A stretch of DNA of 64,000 bases from Neurospora tetrasperma FGSC 2508 (taxonomy: Eukaryota; Ascomycota; Sordariomycetes; Sordariales; Sordariaceae): contig NW_009799101.1 of assembly GCF_000213175.1 (NCBI RefSeq), positions 2,825,093 to 2,889,092 of the forward strand, read 5' to 3'. Below, piece by piece: positions 34,030 through 46,085 of this stretch (position 1 is its first letter; each line of letters begins with the position of its first letter). The position numbers and the translations under genes were made by a program. The notes beneath the pieces are model-generated. The model had not been told where the DNA came from. It worked only from the letters and a program-made list of their open reading frames with translations, and did no database searches.

Positions 34030-35938
34030 TCAAAAGCCACTCGGCACCTGATGCCCATAGATCACTACTCCCCCCCTCTTCCTCTTAAACCCAAACCTTC
34101 CCGCATCAATCCCCAAACTAACCACCAACCAAACTACATTGAACCCAGCCATCATATAGAACGGCGTCCCCGTGCTCCACACATCGAACCCGTACCCGCC
34201 CGCCTTCGTCAATAACAAGATGGCCGCGCCTCCGCACCACGAGTAGACTCCCGCCACGGACCCCTTCAGCCTTACTCTCGACACCGTATCCTCCGGCAAA
34301 GCTCCTGGATTTTCTAAAAGGGGTGCCGTCTCGTTCCGGCCATCAGCCGGTTCAGTTACAGTAGCTACTTCGCTGTCCCTGTCAACGCGGTGCGGATGCG
34401 TGATCACGTTGACTACGTCCACCTTCAGCACGCCTCGTCCTAGCGAGCCCAAGCTGCAGACAATGGCGCCGATTTGGCTAATGCCGATAAGTGCAGCGAG
34501 GAAGAAGACGACAGGACTGCCGCCCCGCCCATCCTTGTCTTTATACTCGGGGCTTTTAAGTTGAGGGAAGGCAATGTAGCCGGCGATGCCGAAGGTGGTA
34601 GCTACGATAATAGGGTAGTTGACTTTGTTCTGCTTGGTGAACTTGCGGCTAGAGAGGTAGCCAAAAAGAGGAGCGCAGAGGAGACCCATTAGTTGGGCGA
34701 CGCCCGTGAGGATAGAGGAGAGGATGTAAGCCTGGCGGCATTCCTTTTTCAGCTCTGGGGAAGGGTCGTTGGGCGAGCCTTGGCAGAAGCCGTTGCGGAT
34801 GAAGAAGGCGTTGATGAAGAGGGGCATGAAGAGCGAGATTGCGACGGTGGAGGCGCGGGCAACGAAGCCGCCTAGGTAGCCGAGGGCGATGTCGGAGTCG
34901 GTGAGGCCGAGCCGGATGGAGTCGCGGAGGAGGTGCAGGTAGGGGTAGACTTGTTTGGAGGAGTAAGGTGCTGAGTGGTCGTCGGTTCGGCGCTTGAGTC
35001 CGAAGAGGGTCCGGAATCCTTTGCCTTCTTCACCCTTGATGCCGCGGAGACCGAAGAAGACGAAGATGGCGACGAGGAAGGAGACGAGGCCGACGACGTA
35101 GTAACTGTACTGGACGGCTTGACCAACAGTGACGCCTTCGATGTGTCCAAACCGTGCCGGTAGAGGGAGGAAGAGCGAAAGAGCGACGAGGGCACCGCAC
35201 CCTGTGAAGAGCCCTACGTAGCCAGCCAGCGCGGACGGCTTCCCACGTCCTTCGGGTTTCCCTTGGGTGCCATCAAATCTGAAGCCAGCTTCGGAGGTGC
35301 TGTGATCGCGGAACCGATCAGGGGTAATGGTAACCTCAGAAGCCACTGACGGTGTTATGCTATGCCTTGGGTTCAGAGGGGGGTTCTCGACAACATCTGT
35401 TTGCGCCTGAGTCTCGTCGGACAACGAAGGGAGGATTGCCGTAACCATGGTCGCCCTTTGTCACCAATGATGATTAGCTTTTGTCGTGGAACGCCGTGCT
35501 GAACATTACTTACGCAGCGGTAGCTCCAACAGCAAAGAGGATCCTCGCCAATAGCAACTGCGGGTATACATTCGTTGCCTGAACAAACACTAGCAGCGAG
35601 AGTCCAATAATTGCATAGCCAGTGACGGCAACATGTCTTACCCCGACACGATCAGACACCAGACCCCAGATAGGGCAGGCGATCAAGGCGACAATTTCAT
35701 CAACGAAGCCGAGGGTACCGACGATGTCACCGACGCCATGCTTGACGCCGATCAAGTCGGTGATGACAAAGGAGACGCTGCTGTTGAGGAAGACGAGGAA
35801 GGAAATGCTGAAGAGGCAGATGCCCAAGAGGTAGGTCAGGGCTTGGAGAGGGGTCGTCGATGAGGAGAATGGGAGATGGCGGAGGAGAAAGGCACCGAAG
35901 TCGAAGGGCTGGCCGGGTCGGCCATCGGTTGGAGCCAT
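34030..35938 (-). CDS. Major facilitator superfamily transporter, substrate unknown
   Basis: Two exons, 35938-35514 and 35455-34030, joined over a 58-nt intron with a GTAAGT donor; the spliced reading is ...FAVGATAA-ATMVTAILPSL, 616 residues. Exon 1 encodes a short N-terminus and membrane helices 1-4, with the MFS loop-2/3 signature (GLVSDRVGVRHVAVTGY). Exon 2 has a hydrophilic segment, then further helices (GYVGLFTGCGALVALSLFLP, YYVVGLVSFLVAIFVFFGL), a central cytoplasmic loop, and the C-terminal half, ending FGFKRKRGGVVIYGH. A late hydrophilic loop carries ETAPLLENP, an acidic dileucine motif of the kind that sorts proteins to endosome or vacuole; that location is inference. Divergent from the sideroflexin gene across about 1.1 kb. 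I do not recognise a substrate family. Confidence 0.88.
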
Positions 35939-37074
35939 TGTGTGGGTTCTTTGATATGGTCTGTTTTGGTGTTTAGTCTAAGTGCTGGGATTCCTATCTG
36001 GGCTGGCTAAGCAACCTAAGAGTGTTGATGGTTCGTCGATGTGTTTTGCTTCACATCGGTTCAATGTCTCACGGTTTGTGTAGTCGTATTCTTCGAGGAA
36101 ACGAAGCTTACAACGGCACTGATGGAAGTTCAAGCATCTATCAAACAAATGTGGAATCACGAGTTATCGTTTGCAACAAGGGAAGAAAGAGGTCGGAAGG
36201 GAGAAGAGTGGAAGCAGCATCGCGGAAACTGATGACGGCGCTGGCGTCAGTTACGCCCATCCAAGGAATCATCGACCGGGGAACACGGCCAATCAGAAGA
36301 GCCCAATCCCGATTTACATATGTACACTACAACCCTGTCGCTATCAGGGCATTTGGCTCGTGCAACCCTCGTGCAACCCTTGGGTTCAGTTTTGGACCGC
36401 GTCTGGCCGCCGCGCTGCGACATCTGCCCGCCCCGCAATCCGGTTCAGAGCCCCTCCTCCGCCGGTGTTCGTCTTTTTTCCCCCATCAACTTCTGGCCTC
36501 GGGGCAAAACGACATGAAATGGCATGAATTGGCTACTTACGGTGCCAGATCCAGAATCCCGTCTGACTGTCTCTCGTCTTGTGTAGGTCATTTCCTCATA
36601 CTACTCAGTAGTCCGCCCAGTCAGCCAGTACACATGCATTGTAGTGTACAAAAATGCAGGCGGGACAGTGATACGGCACATCATCTGGGGTCCCGTTCCG
36701 GGGTCCTGAATCGAGACCGGGATACCTGGCCGTCCCCGAGATCGGGATCCGCTTTATTTTTGCCGCGACCGGGGAAAGATAACAAAACCCTCTTGTCGAA
36801 GGAGAGTCGATGGTTTGTTTCAAGCAGGAGTCATACACCGCTTTGCTTTTATTTCCATTTCGGTCTTCGTTCTTTACTACTTTTCTCTTTTCTTGTTTTC
36901 AAGTTTGTTTTGTTTGTCTGTTTGTTTGTTCTTCTCCGACAGCGTCGCCGTCAACCCGCCCGTCAGACAAGACACAAAGGTGTTGTTCTCGTCGCAAAGA
37001 GAGCGCACTATTCACGCCACTAAACACTCCTTGACAAAACACCATCCCCAACTCATCCCAGAACACAAACCACC
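35939..37074. promoter_or_regulatory. Divergent intergenic promoter region (MFS transporter / sideroflexin)
   Basis: This 1.1-kb region separates the start codons of the minus-strand MFS gene and the plus-strand sideroflexin gene and must hold both promoters. A T/C-rich run at about 36838-36935 lies just ahead of the sideroflexin leader. The largest open frame (36022-37023) crosses this tract, has no family likeness and is treated as non-coding. Confidence 0.55.
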
Positions 37075-38485
37075 ATGTCCGCCTCTCTGCCCGGCGCACG
37101 CGCGCTTCCCGACTCGCAGTATGACTTGAGCACCTACTGGGGCCGCGTCAGGCATACCGCTGGCCTTACCGATCCGAGGTGAGCATAACCGCAACTAAAC
37201 TGGGGATGGGACTACAAGGAGGGAGGGAGGAGGGACCGGAAGAGGGGGCCGTATATGCTGCTTAGATGACGCATTTGCGACCTCCTATTGGCGCAAACTT
37301 TGGAGCAATGAAGGGCTGGATTCAGGACGGGACAAAGCATGTTTTGCTAACGTGCGCGCCATATTCGCAGGACGCTTCTCGTTGGCAATGCCGGTCTCGA
37401 GCAAGCCAAGCAGCTCCTCGTCTCCTACAAGCAGGGACAGATCAAGTCCATGACGCCCGACTTGTGGCAGGCCAAGAAGCTCGTCGACTCTACTCTCCAT
37501 CCCGGTATGCTTCATCCGCCGACATACTCCTGAACGCATACCGTTGCGCACCGCTGCGTCGACATACCTGTAACCTAAGTCATTAGGAGGGGAAAAGACA
37601 CGTAGGCTTACAAAAATGACACAGATACCGGAGAAAAGGTCTTTCTCCCCTTCCGCATGTCCTGCTTCGTCCTTTCCAACTTGGTCGTAACAGCCGGCAT
37701 GTTGACCCCTGGCCTTGGTGTAAGTTGAAAACACTTCCCCTTCCCTACCTCCTTCTCCCTACATCTTCCTTTTGCTAACTCTTTTCCACAACCAGAACCG
37801 CGGCACCATCGCCTGGCAAGTAGCCAACCAATCCCTCAACGTTGCCATCAACTACTCCAACGCCAACAAGTCTTCGCCCCTCAGCTGGTCCAAGATCGCC
37901 CAGTCCTACTTCCTTGCCGTCGGCGCCTCCTGCGGCGTGGCCGTCGGTCTCAACAGCGTTGTCCCGCGCCTCAAGTCGCTGGCGCCCTCGACCCGTTTGA
38001 TTCTCAGTCGTCTGGTTCCGTTTGCCGCCGTCGCCTCGGCCGGTGCTCTCAACGTCTTCCTCATGCGCGGCGAGGAGATGCGTACGGGCATTGACGTGTA
38101 CCCGGTCCTGTCGGCCGCCGACAAGGCCAAGCTGGTTGCGGAGGGCAAGGGCGAAGGAGACGTGGAGAGCCTGGGTAAGAGCAAGAAGGCGGCGACGATT
38201 GCCGTGGCGGAGACGGCCGTCAGCAGAGTGCTCAACAGCAGCCCGATCATGGTTATCCCCCCTCTTGTGCTGGTCAGGCTCCAGGCTACCCAATGGTTGA
38301 AGAGGAACCCGAGGTACACGACCCCGATTAACCTCGGTCTGATCTTGGTGACCAGCTATGCCGTGTTGCCGTTGGCGCTGGCGGCGTTCCCCCAGATGCA
38401 GAAGATCGAGGCGGATAGGCTGGAGGGAGAGTTCAAGGGTCGTGGTGGTCAGGATGGCTTGGTTGTTTTCAACCGTGGTATCTAA
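37075..38485 (+). CDS. fsf1: Sideroflexin (mitochondrial tricarboxylate/serine carrier family, Fsf1)
   Basis: Four exons: 37075-37178, 37371-37504, 37625-37719 and 37796-38485, giving 340 residues, close to the family norm of about 320-330. Signature blocks are intact: SQYDLSTYWGRVRHTAGLTD at the N-terminus; HPDTGEKVFLPFRMS across the exon 2/3 junction; TPGLGNRGTIAWQVANQS, then NVAINYSNANKS; a membrane helix near RLVPFAAVASAGALNVFLMR; SSPIMVIPPLVL; and a C-terminal helix pair ending VFNRGI. Sideroflexins sit in the inner mitochondrial membrane; human SFXN1 imports serine for one-carbon metabolism, while the yeast homologue Fsf1 is less defined. The ATG lies in a strong CACC-ATG context. No anomalies seen. 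Confidence 0.95.
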
Positions 38486-41400
38486 GAGGCGGCGAAGGGG
38501 AGCGGGCGGGTTCTGGTGGGATGGGTTAGTTCCCTCTGTCTTGAAGATGGAGAACCGTGGAGAAGTGTGCACACAATGGGCGGCATAGCCTTGGAGTTTT
38601 CTTGTTCATATGGCAGCGGCAGCGGCGAAAGACGGCGGCGATATCCTGAAAAGCTATGTTGATTTGGTCAGTTTTTTTTTTCTGCTTCCTTGCCTCTGCC
38701 CTTCTCCGTCTGGTTGTGTTGTTCTCTCTTTTGCATTGTGGGTTTCTTCGCGTTGCTTCTGTTTCCCTTTGCTTGATGTCATAGCAATGGCCTTTTGGTC
38801 ATCAAGAGGTGAGTCCTACAACCTCCTCCTCCGTGCCCCAAGATACTAGTTGCGGACCCGTTGGCCAGGCATCTTTTTGACAGCCCTCGGATGTTCCCCC
38901 TTGGGTTCGGTTTCGTGGAGTTTGATCACTACAGGTATGCATGTCCAATACCGCTACAAGCTGACAATGCTTATAGCACCGGATGCAGCTGGGGCAGAGT
39001 CCAGGGCTTTACCTAGGGTCCGGCACCCGTACGCTACCTAACCTCATTCTCCTATTTCCATGACGCACACTTACAAAGGCCGTCACCCTCAAAAGAAAGC
39101 AACTTTTTCTTCGGAGCCTCTCCAACAATCTTTCCGCAGTGCCTTCTTATCATTTCGATTTACTTTTCCCGAAAGCAATGGGCATTATCTCATCCGGTTA
39201 CCGGCTGGTTTTCACCGAGGCTCGGCTTACCTTGCTATGACTGCTCTTCAAACTTGGTCAATGGTCACTGAGTAGCTCCTTGCCTCCGCCTTGACCCAGT
39301 AATGCTCTGTATCACCTCACCTGATGTTACTCCTCTTCTCTTTACAAGCTACAAGTTGTGCTTCGTGGCACTGCTTGGTTACTTGACACTGCTTGACATG
39401 CTTTTGTCGTGCTTCAGTCAGCTTCTTGCTTCATCGTCTCGTCGTTGCAAAGTTGGGCCTGCGGCCCGGGCAGGTTAAAGTGTTAACGGTTTTGGTTGGC
39501 CTTGGTCGTGTCATCGATAAGCTATCCCGGCGCCAGGTGGCGCTGTCCAACCGAGTGGTAATGCCCCTGAGATGCCGCAGGTTAGGCCAAGCTGGCATTC
39601 TTCTTCAAATTTCCTGTTTGTAAAATCTTGAAACATCATGGTGGTGGTCGACCTTCGTGGTTCATCAACCGTCGAATGAAGGGCCTGTAGTCGGCAAGGC
39701 CCTGGAATTGATCTGGAGCTATACCGACCATCTGCGAGTGCCGCTGAGCTACAGCAGCAAGTTTTGTTGAGCATCTTCACAAATCCCCTTTTACAACTGC
39801 CATGGCTGTTGAATTTCGTGTTATAGCCACCACGGATGGTCATTGACTTGACCTGGCCTTGGGCCTTGACTTACATCGCAACCGGGCTTGGACCTGAACC
39901 TGAACCTGGACCTGGTAAAATCTAGTCTTTGGCCTTGGATCTAGAGGCTTGCGTGACTTGAAACAAGTCATCGTGGACCATCTTTTCCTGGTCGATTTGA
40001 TTTTCCTCAGCAAGAACAGGGCCGCAAGCTTCAAGGTGTAGGAGATGGCTCTAGTTTTCACTTATACTTAGCGACCTAGTTCTATGGTCCTTACTACTTG
40101 TCGTTCAGCCTCTTTGCTGTTCATGACCTTAGCTTTTGTTTCCCGTTGACACGAATTGTATCACAAGCCTGCATGTTGTATTCTTCTAGCAGGATATGGT
40201 GCTTGATGTCGTCGACACGAGAACATAAGCCAAAGGAGCAAGTGAAGTGCAAGGACACACTTTTCCGTTTCACCGGCCTGAAGAGTACCGATATCATCGG
40301 AGATAGAAAGCAGGGGGCGGTAAGCGCGGCACGGACATAGAGGCATAGGTTTTTCTTTTTGCCACTTCCTGCAAGGACATGTCTTCCGAAACCGGGATTG
40401 ACGAAGAGCTTTACTATGAAAAGAACAGTTCTCTCAACTGAAAAGACTTGCAGAGGCATGGGAGAAACCTGGCTGTGGATACGCATTTGCATCATAAGGC
40501 AACTAAACGCGACGCTTGGCCATCCATCGCCTTGGATCATTCATTATCTTCGTCCGCAAAATCGTCCAACTTGCAAGCTGAAGTCCAGTGAGAGGGAAGA
40601 GGTCTAGCCCATATGGCCAAGTCCGCCGCAAAATCTAAGAAATGCACGCATGAATAGAGCCTTTGAGAAACCAAGTCACGACCAAACCAGCCAGGAGGCC
40701 GGTAGAATAGTTCAAAATGGTTGTAACGGCTAGATTCCCAACAAGCAGGTCAATGGTGTGTGAAAGTTCCGAAATCACGACCAGCAACGTTAGTGTACAG
40801 AGAACTTAAAAGAGAGATATAGTGCCCATCCCCTAACATTTTTCTTCCAAAACATGTTCAACTTTCACACTAATGAACAACACCACAGCTAGTAATAGAG
40901 ATAAGGGAGACAAATGAATATCATTGTTGACCAATGTATCACCTGATTCCGGACTTTTAATTGCTTCTTGCAACGGAAAGGTTGTTTTGTAGCCGAGTTC
41001 TAATCCCGAGTTTTGCTTGTTAAGAGTGTGGGAAGTGGAGGAAGGGTGTGGGAAGTGATTGGAGGAGCTGCAGACGCACTTCGCACAAGAACTTTGAATG
41101 CCCGTCTCGGAGAACATGCATTAACGATACATGACGGTACCGACAAGTTCAAGTGACCGAAAAGTCAACCTTTTGGCAGGCAAACTACAGCCACGGGACG
41201 TGCCGTGTGCACTTGCAGGGAAAGAGCATTGGCTCCGGCGTTAGCCCTTCGTAATTTTGCTGATACATACATCTTGCAGGTACAATACTCCCGTGACGCC
41301 ATTGCACTTTCAGAACGTGAACATCTTTATTACGCACCAAACTCAGATTTCAAAAGTCACATCGCTGGATCTCTTTTGATACTGGTGACCTACATAGCGA

Positions 41401-41869
41401 TTTGCCCAAGTGAAAAAGTCACACTGCCTTGATATATGCATCTCCAAAACAGCAGACCAAGTCCAACATGCTTCCACGCGAATCGTCGCAGGGATTGCAG
41501 AACGCAGGAACCTTAACGTCCCTTGTTCACGACTTCACGCTAGAATCCGGCCTGGGCAGTTACCATCGCGTTTTGTGTAACGTATAATATCGACAACCCT
41601 GGATATGTCTGGGCCTTGCTCATCCATTGGTTGTTTCTCAATGTTGTTGTTGGCTTGTGAATGAACGTCTTGATATCATCTCTTTGACAAAAATCCATAC
41701 AGAAAAGGTGGTGATATTCCATCAATTAATTGCCCCGCCGTTGATTCCAGGTGCAACACCACCACCACCACCACCACCACCATCACCATCATCACAACGC
41801 ATCTCGCCCCTCGCTTGTCTTCCCGTTGAGAGTGGTGGTGGTGGCCTGGCCCGCCTGTCGGCAACCACC
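38486..41869. other. 3.4-kb spacer downstream of sideroflexin
   Basis: The first few hundred bases are the likely 3' UTR of sideroflexin. The rest has only short open frames on both strands. Near 39890-39920 there are short GACCTGAACCTG-type repeats. A CAC/CAT trinucleotide run at 41756-41796 precedes the candidate gene at 41870. No RNA gene or mobile element recognised. Confidence 0.5.
41756..41796. repeat. CAC/CAT trinucleotide repeat
   Basis: An imperfect run of CAC units, then CATCACCATCATCAC, just upstream of the candidate gene that begins at 41870. In the upstream extension of that frame it would encode a Pro-rich stretch, but the better start lies after it. Confidence 0.8.
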
Positions 41870-42710
41870 ATGTCTAGGTCAGGTGCACGCACTATTACAT
41901 CGGGTGTCCCTGGCCAACCAAACGATCTACAGACCCCGGCACGGCATGGCGACAGCCCCCCGTTGCTATTCGGACAGACACCAACTTCGATGAAGAAAGC
42001 GTGGATGGAAGAAAGCGGAGAAGCTATTACACTAGTACGTAAATTTCATTATATCGAATCGAGGCTTGTCAAGTTCGGTTTTGCGGGCTGTGCTCTTGTT
42101 GAAGCCCCAAAGGGATTTCGTGATCTCCAGACTTTGAATGTTGTACAGGACTCATGGGTGGAGATCGATCTGCTTGGGACTACATGGGGTCGAGTGGTGA
42201 TTGTGAACGTCCCCAAATGCCGGGCCCTCAACCAAATGGGTCTTTTCCTTCCAGCGCCACCTGGAGACCCGAGCCCCTGGGCAAGCGCCGTTCACAACCT
42301 CTGGAGAGGGGAAGGATTTATCCGAAAATGATGGTTCGCGGATGGGTGGTGTGTGTGAAAATGAAACTGCCTGCTGGGAGGCAGAGCCCCCATCTTGGTC
42401 CGCAACGAACTCCGCTTGGGCTTTGAAAACACGAGGCCTGATCAAACGACTTTCGATATGTTCACAATGTCAAGAAAGCCGGAAAGACATTGTTCTTCAA
42501 ACTATGTTGTTATTTTGAATCAGCAGCTGATCCATGATTTTCGACGACAATGAAGTCAGGGAGGCAATGGCAGAAACCACCACTGTTGCGGAGCTGAAGG
42601 ACCTGCCTGGTAGGCGGTTTCGGTATCACTGTGCGTTTGGGATTTGTCCAGATGAGTGGCAGTGGGCCTTACTTCATACCATGTGTGCACTAGGTGTATT
42701 TGGGCGATAG
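41870..42710 (+). CDS. Candidate unrecognised three-exon gene
   Basis: A good start context (AACCACC-ATG) opens exon 1, 41870-42196. A 58-nt intron (GTGATT...TTTTCCTTCCAG, with CTCAAC as a possible branch site) leads in phase to exon 2, 42255-42505. A weaker 54-nt intron (GTTGTT...GTCAG, with CTGAT) leads in phase to exon 3, 42560-42710; total 242 residues. The product reads like protein throughout: MSRSGARTITSGVP, KAWMEESGEAITLVRKFHYI, DSWVEIDLLGTTWGRV, then CENETACWEAEPPSWSATN, SICSQCQESRKDIV and GRRFRYHCAFGICPDEWQW. Without the second intron the frame meets two TGA codons (42516, 42528) before continuing in the same frame, which would make this a decayed gene. No family is recognised. The model is by eye and chance remains possible. 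Confidence 0.3.
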
Positions 42711-45700
42711 TCTGACACCGGCCGAACGGTGACACCGACCAGGAAGGAAATGATACCTATCTTTCCTTGTCCCATTCTGGTCCTGCACCAGAGAAGCCCT
42801 GTTTGGTGGCGGCAAGGACCCTGGGGATCCTGTTCTCATTGCTTACTATAGTTCCAGCGTGCATTCAACCCCTCCTCCTCTCCTCCTCCTCCTCCTCTTC
42901 CTCAAAAATAAAAATTAAAATTAAAATTAAAAAGAAAATTAAACAAAAAGAAAATTAAATAAAAAAATTATTCAGAGAAAAGCACCCTGACAACAAATTA
43001 ACAGTGTAAACGGGTCAGGGCTCTGTCATCCGTCCTGGCTATGTGATTGGACGTTTTAAGGACGACAGCCAAGAACCAAGGATGTTCCAATCGGCTGAGA
43101 CAGGCTGACTTCCATGCACAAAAAGAGAACGAGAAAGTTGTTCGAAAACTTTCAAAACAACACCAAGAAAAAGAAGATCGATTTACACTATATAGCCAAA
43201 ATGCACTTAGCCAAGGCAAAAACGGTCGGCGGGATTGCAGTGCGCATGCGTGCAATTGCAGTACATGTTGCTGCGGGTGTGAGTTTCATGACAGGTCTTG
43301 AGGCTGTAGTCTGCACGAACAGCCGAACTTCCAAAGCCATAAACTTGATTCTTTCGGGCGAAACCTGCCGTAGAAACTCGCGAAACTTGCAACCTTCAAT
43401 AATCTTTTTGAGCGTCCGACATGGGGCAAACCTGTGCAGTGTGTCTAAACATTGAAACGCACCCAAACTGGAGTGTTGGGCAATTTCCCCAAGTTTTCAC
43501 CAACTTAACAGGCACATACATATGCTGGCTTACTGGGCGCCGCGTTATGCCCTGCCCAGCGCTCAAAAAGTATCTCGACGGTTGCCAAGATTCCGCAAGT
43601 TTCTTGCGATATTGCAGAGAGACACATCGACGTTCCTTGAGGCACGCAGTGCTTCCAAGTCTAGCACATTCAAATCCAGCGCGTTGACACCGCAATCCCA
43701 AGCCAGAACAAGGAAAAGTTTCTACAGACACATGAGTAGAAATGTATAGCGAAGGATATATAAATTTGAGCTCCCACGCAGAATAGGAAACCAACCCATA
43801 TCGTTTGTCAACTTCATTGACAGCTGTGACAGTTTCTACAAGAGATCCATATGGACCTCTCAAGAACCCGACTTTAGCCCAACATGGACAAGTACTTGAT
43901 GGCTTTCATCTTGTCTATGACACATGGACTACTTCCTTTGAAAGTTTCCGTCCTCGAGGATTTTATAATGTTTTGTCTGGTGTGTTAATCCGATGTCTCC
44001 ATCTCCACCTTGGCAAAGCACTAACAAATGGAGTTAGCGATATCAGACAGCAGAGAACAAAAGCAAGAGAGTTGGCTTCCTCGAGTTCGGCCAAATGGGA
44101 TTTTGTTTCCGAAAGGAAATGATCAAACTACTGCATCGAACGTGGCCACTATGCCAACAGGCAACGACAGATCTGACAAAGATAACGAAGACGAACCGGA
44201 TCCCGATGTATGCATGGGTGGCAGACTCGCAAACGTCCAGGAGTTGTAGCTTTTTCACGACCATGACGAAAAAGAGGGCAACGAAAATCAAAACGAAGAA
44301 GACAGGTGCCAGAAGCAAGACCACTGGCAGAGGGACGACATTCCCCATCCCGGGAAGAACCACGAGAAATCGAAGAGGACAGAAGAAGTGGCCGAAGTTT
44401 AACAACCGGACTATAATCCAGAAACACCTATCACGGTCGTGGACCGTTCCCCACCCCAGGGCTGTGGCGTCCATGCTAGTCTAGGTGGTGTCGAAACCGC
44501 ACAATATTCGCGTTACTGCACGCACCGCGCCGCAATTCACTAACAACATCGAGTACCTACCTGTAGACATCGGACTACACTGTCGCCCGCGATTCCGAAC
44601 AACCGGCAAGAACCTCGACGACCTCCTCACATTTCCTACCTTCTCCTGATACGCATTGTCACTTACTAGCTTAGCTAGAACGGAAATCTAAAAGTTCAAC
44701 CCTTGGTTTCGATCTAGGGCCTTGATCCCCCTTGTATCGAAAGGGCTTTAAACCTGCGGGAAGTACCTCTACACCAGCTCAGCAAAACCAAAGCACAGTA
44801 CCAGCAGCGTGATACGGCCCAGCCTACCCCGGTCGTCGTGCGTTCTGGCAATTCAGCAGCGCCTGTAATGTAATGAAGCTGCAACATAGCTCAATCTTCT
44901 TATCATTACAAAACACGACCAAAACACCAATCCCAAAGGGTAAAAGGGCCCAAAACGCCCCCGGCCCTCTCCTCCATCGGGGGCCAATTCAGAGTTACGA
45001 CATCGTCCCGTCGTGATTCTCGTCTTCTTCGTTCACTGTTCTCCTGTATCCGGCAGATCTTGGCACTCTGCCTGGTTAACGGAAAAAAGCAGTTTCCGTC
45101 CTCTCCTCCGTTTCTTCTTCCATGTCAGTAGAAATTACACCTACTCTACCTAGTACGTTGCGCGACACTTACTTGCCCTGGAGCGCTCCTTGCTTGAAAC
45201 CCTCGATACCTTACGGCAGGCCACTCGACTCTCCGCTTTCCGATTCCAACCTAGCAGGGCACCAAGTAGGTACATCGATACTAGCCGCTCGCTGCCTTTC
45301 AGCAGCCCGTGACACAACAACACACTCGACTTTTTATTTGACTCGCCCCTTGCTTCTTCTCCTGGCTACGACGACCAGCGCATCACCACAGACTCGTCTT
45401 TGTAGTTGCATGTGCCTTCGCCAACGGACGGGTTGCAATCGCGAACTAAACAAACCATTTTGTTACGAGTATCCTTCCAGTTTCCCCCGAGGTCTGCCCA
45501 AAGACTCAGGAGGGATTCACGAACAGGCAGGCTGCGACAACCAGACGCAAAAAATATTCAGGCCTTTTCCCCTTTGCGCTCCAGCTGCCCAAGGCAACAC
45601 GCCTGCCACTTCTTCCAGTACTTGATTAGCTTCCGCACCAGTTCAACAAGGCAACGCCTGCCACGCCTACCACTCGCGCCCACATCGACAGGCACAATTC

Positions 45701-46085
45701 AACAGCGGACGGGAGCAATAAGGCCGTCCTCCACTCCCATCGGGAAGAACCCTCAGCTTGGCCACCATCTCCCGGTATATCTGCATTGAATCATCCTCCT
45801 CCTCCTTCTTAGTCCCCTTCCTTCCAAAACTGAAAACATCCCGGCCCGGGCCACCACAATCCATCCCCATCTAAAGGGCCTTGCCCCGACCCATTCGACC
45901 CCATTGTCCGATTTCCTCCTTCATTCCCCTCCCACCGCGCCTTCCATCACGTCAGTCCGTCTCCCGTCGCGCGCGCAAGGACCCCGACCGCAACTGCTGG
46001 TACAGACACAACCCACCCGGTCGCCGGCAACCCTTCTCTACACGCAGAAGGAATCGCGATCGATCAGCCCTAAAAGCACAAAACG
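42711..46085. other. 3.4-kb spacer and leader of the LAMMER kinase gene
   Basis: Contains CCT microsatellite and A-rich tracts at 42870-42970 and several overlapping open frames at 43.4-44.5 kb that compete on both strands, so none is called. From about 44.9 kb the sequence becomes CT/CCA-rich and is probably promoter and long 5' leader of the kinase gene at 46086; open frames there (for example 45122-45625) would be upstream frames at best. Confidence 0.5.
42870..42970. repeat. CCT run followed by AAAATT-rich simple sequence
   Basis: A CCTCCT run (42870-42903) is directly followed by AAAATTAAAATT-type simple sequence up to about 42970. It lies in non-coding DNA just after the candidate gene ending at 42710. 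Confidence 0.8.

Noticed and set aside
36022-37023. 333-codon plus-strand frame ahead of sideroflexin
   Set aside because: It crosses the T/C-rich promoter tract, ends just before the sideroflexin ATG and has no protein-like blocks.
44043-44484. Overlapping long frames on both strands (143 codons minus, 129 codons plus)
   Set aside because: Three frames are open over the same lysine/acid-rich simple sequence and none is favoured; likely compositional.
45122-45625. 167-codon frame in the leader of the LAMMER kinase
   Set aside because: Composition matches CT-rich leader DNA; no link by splicing to the kinase that I could support.
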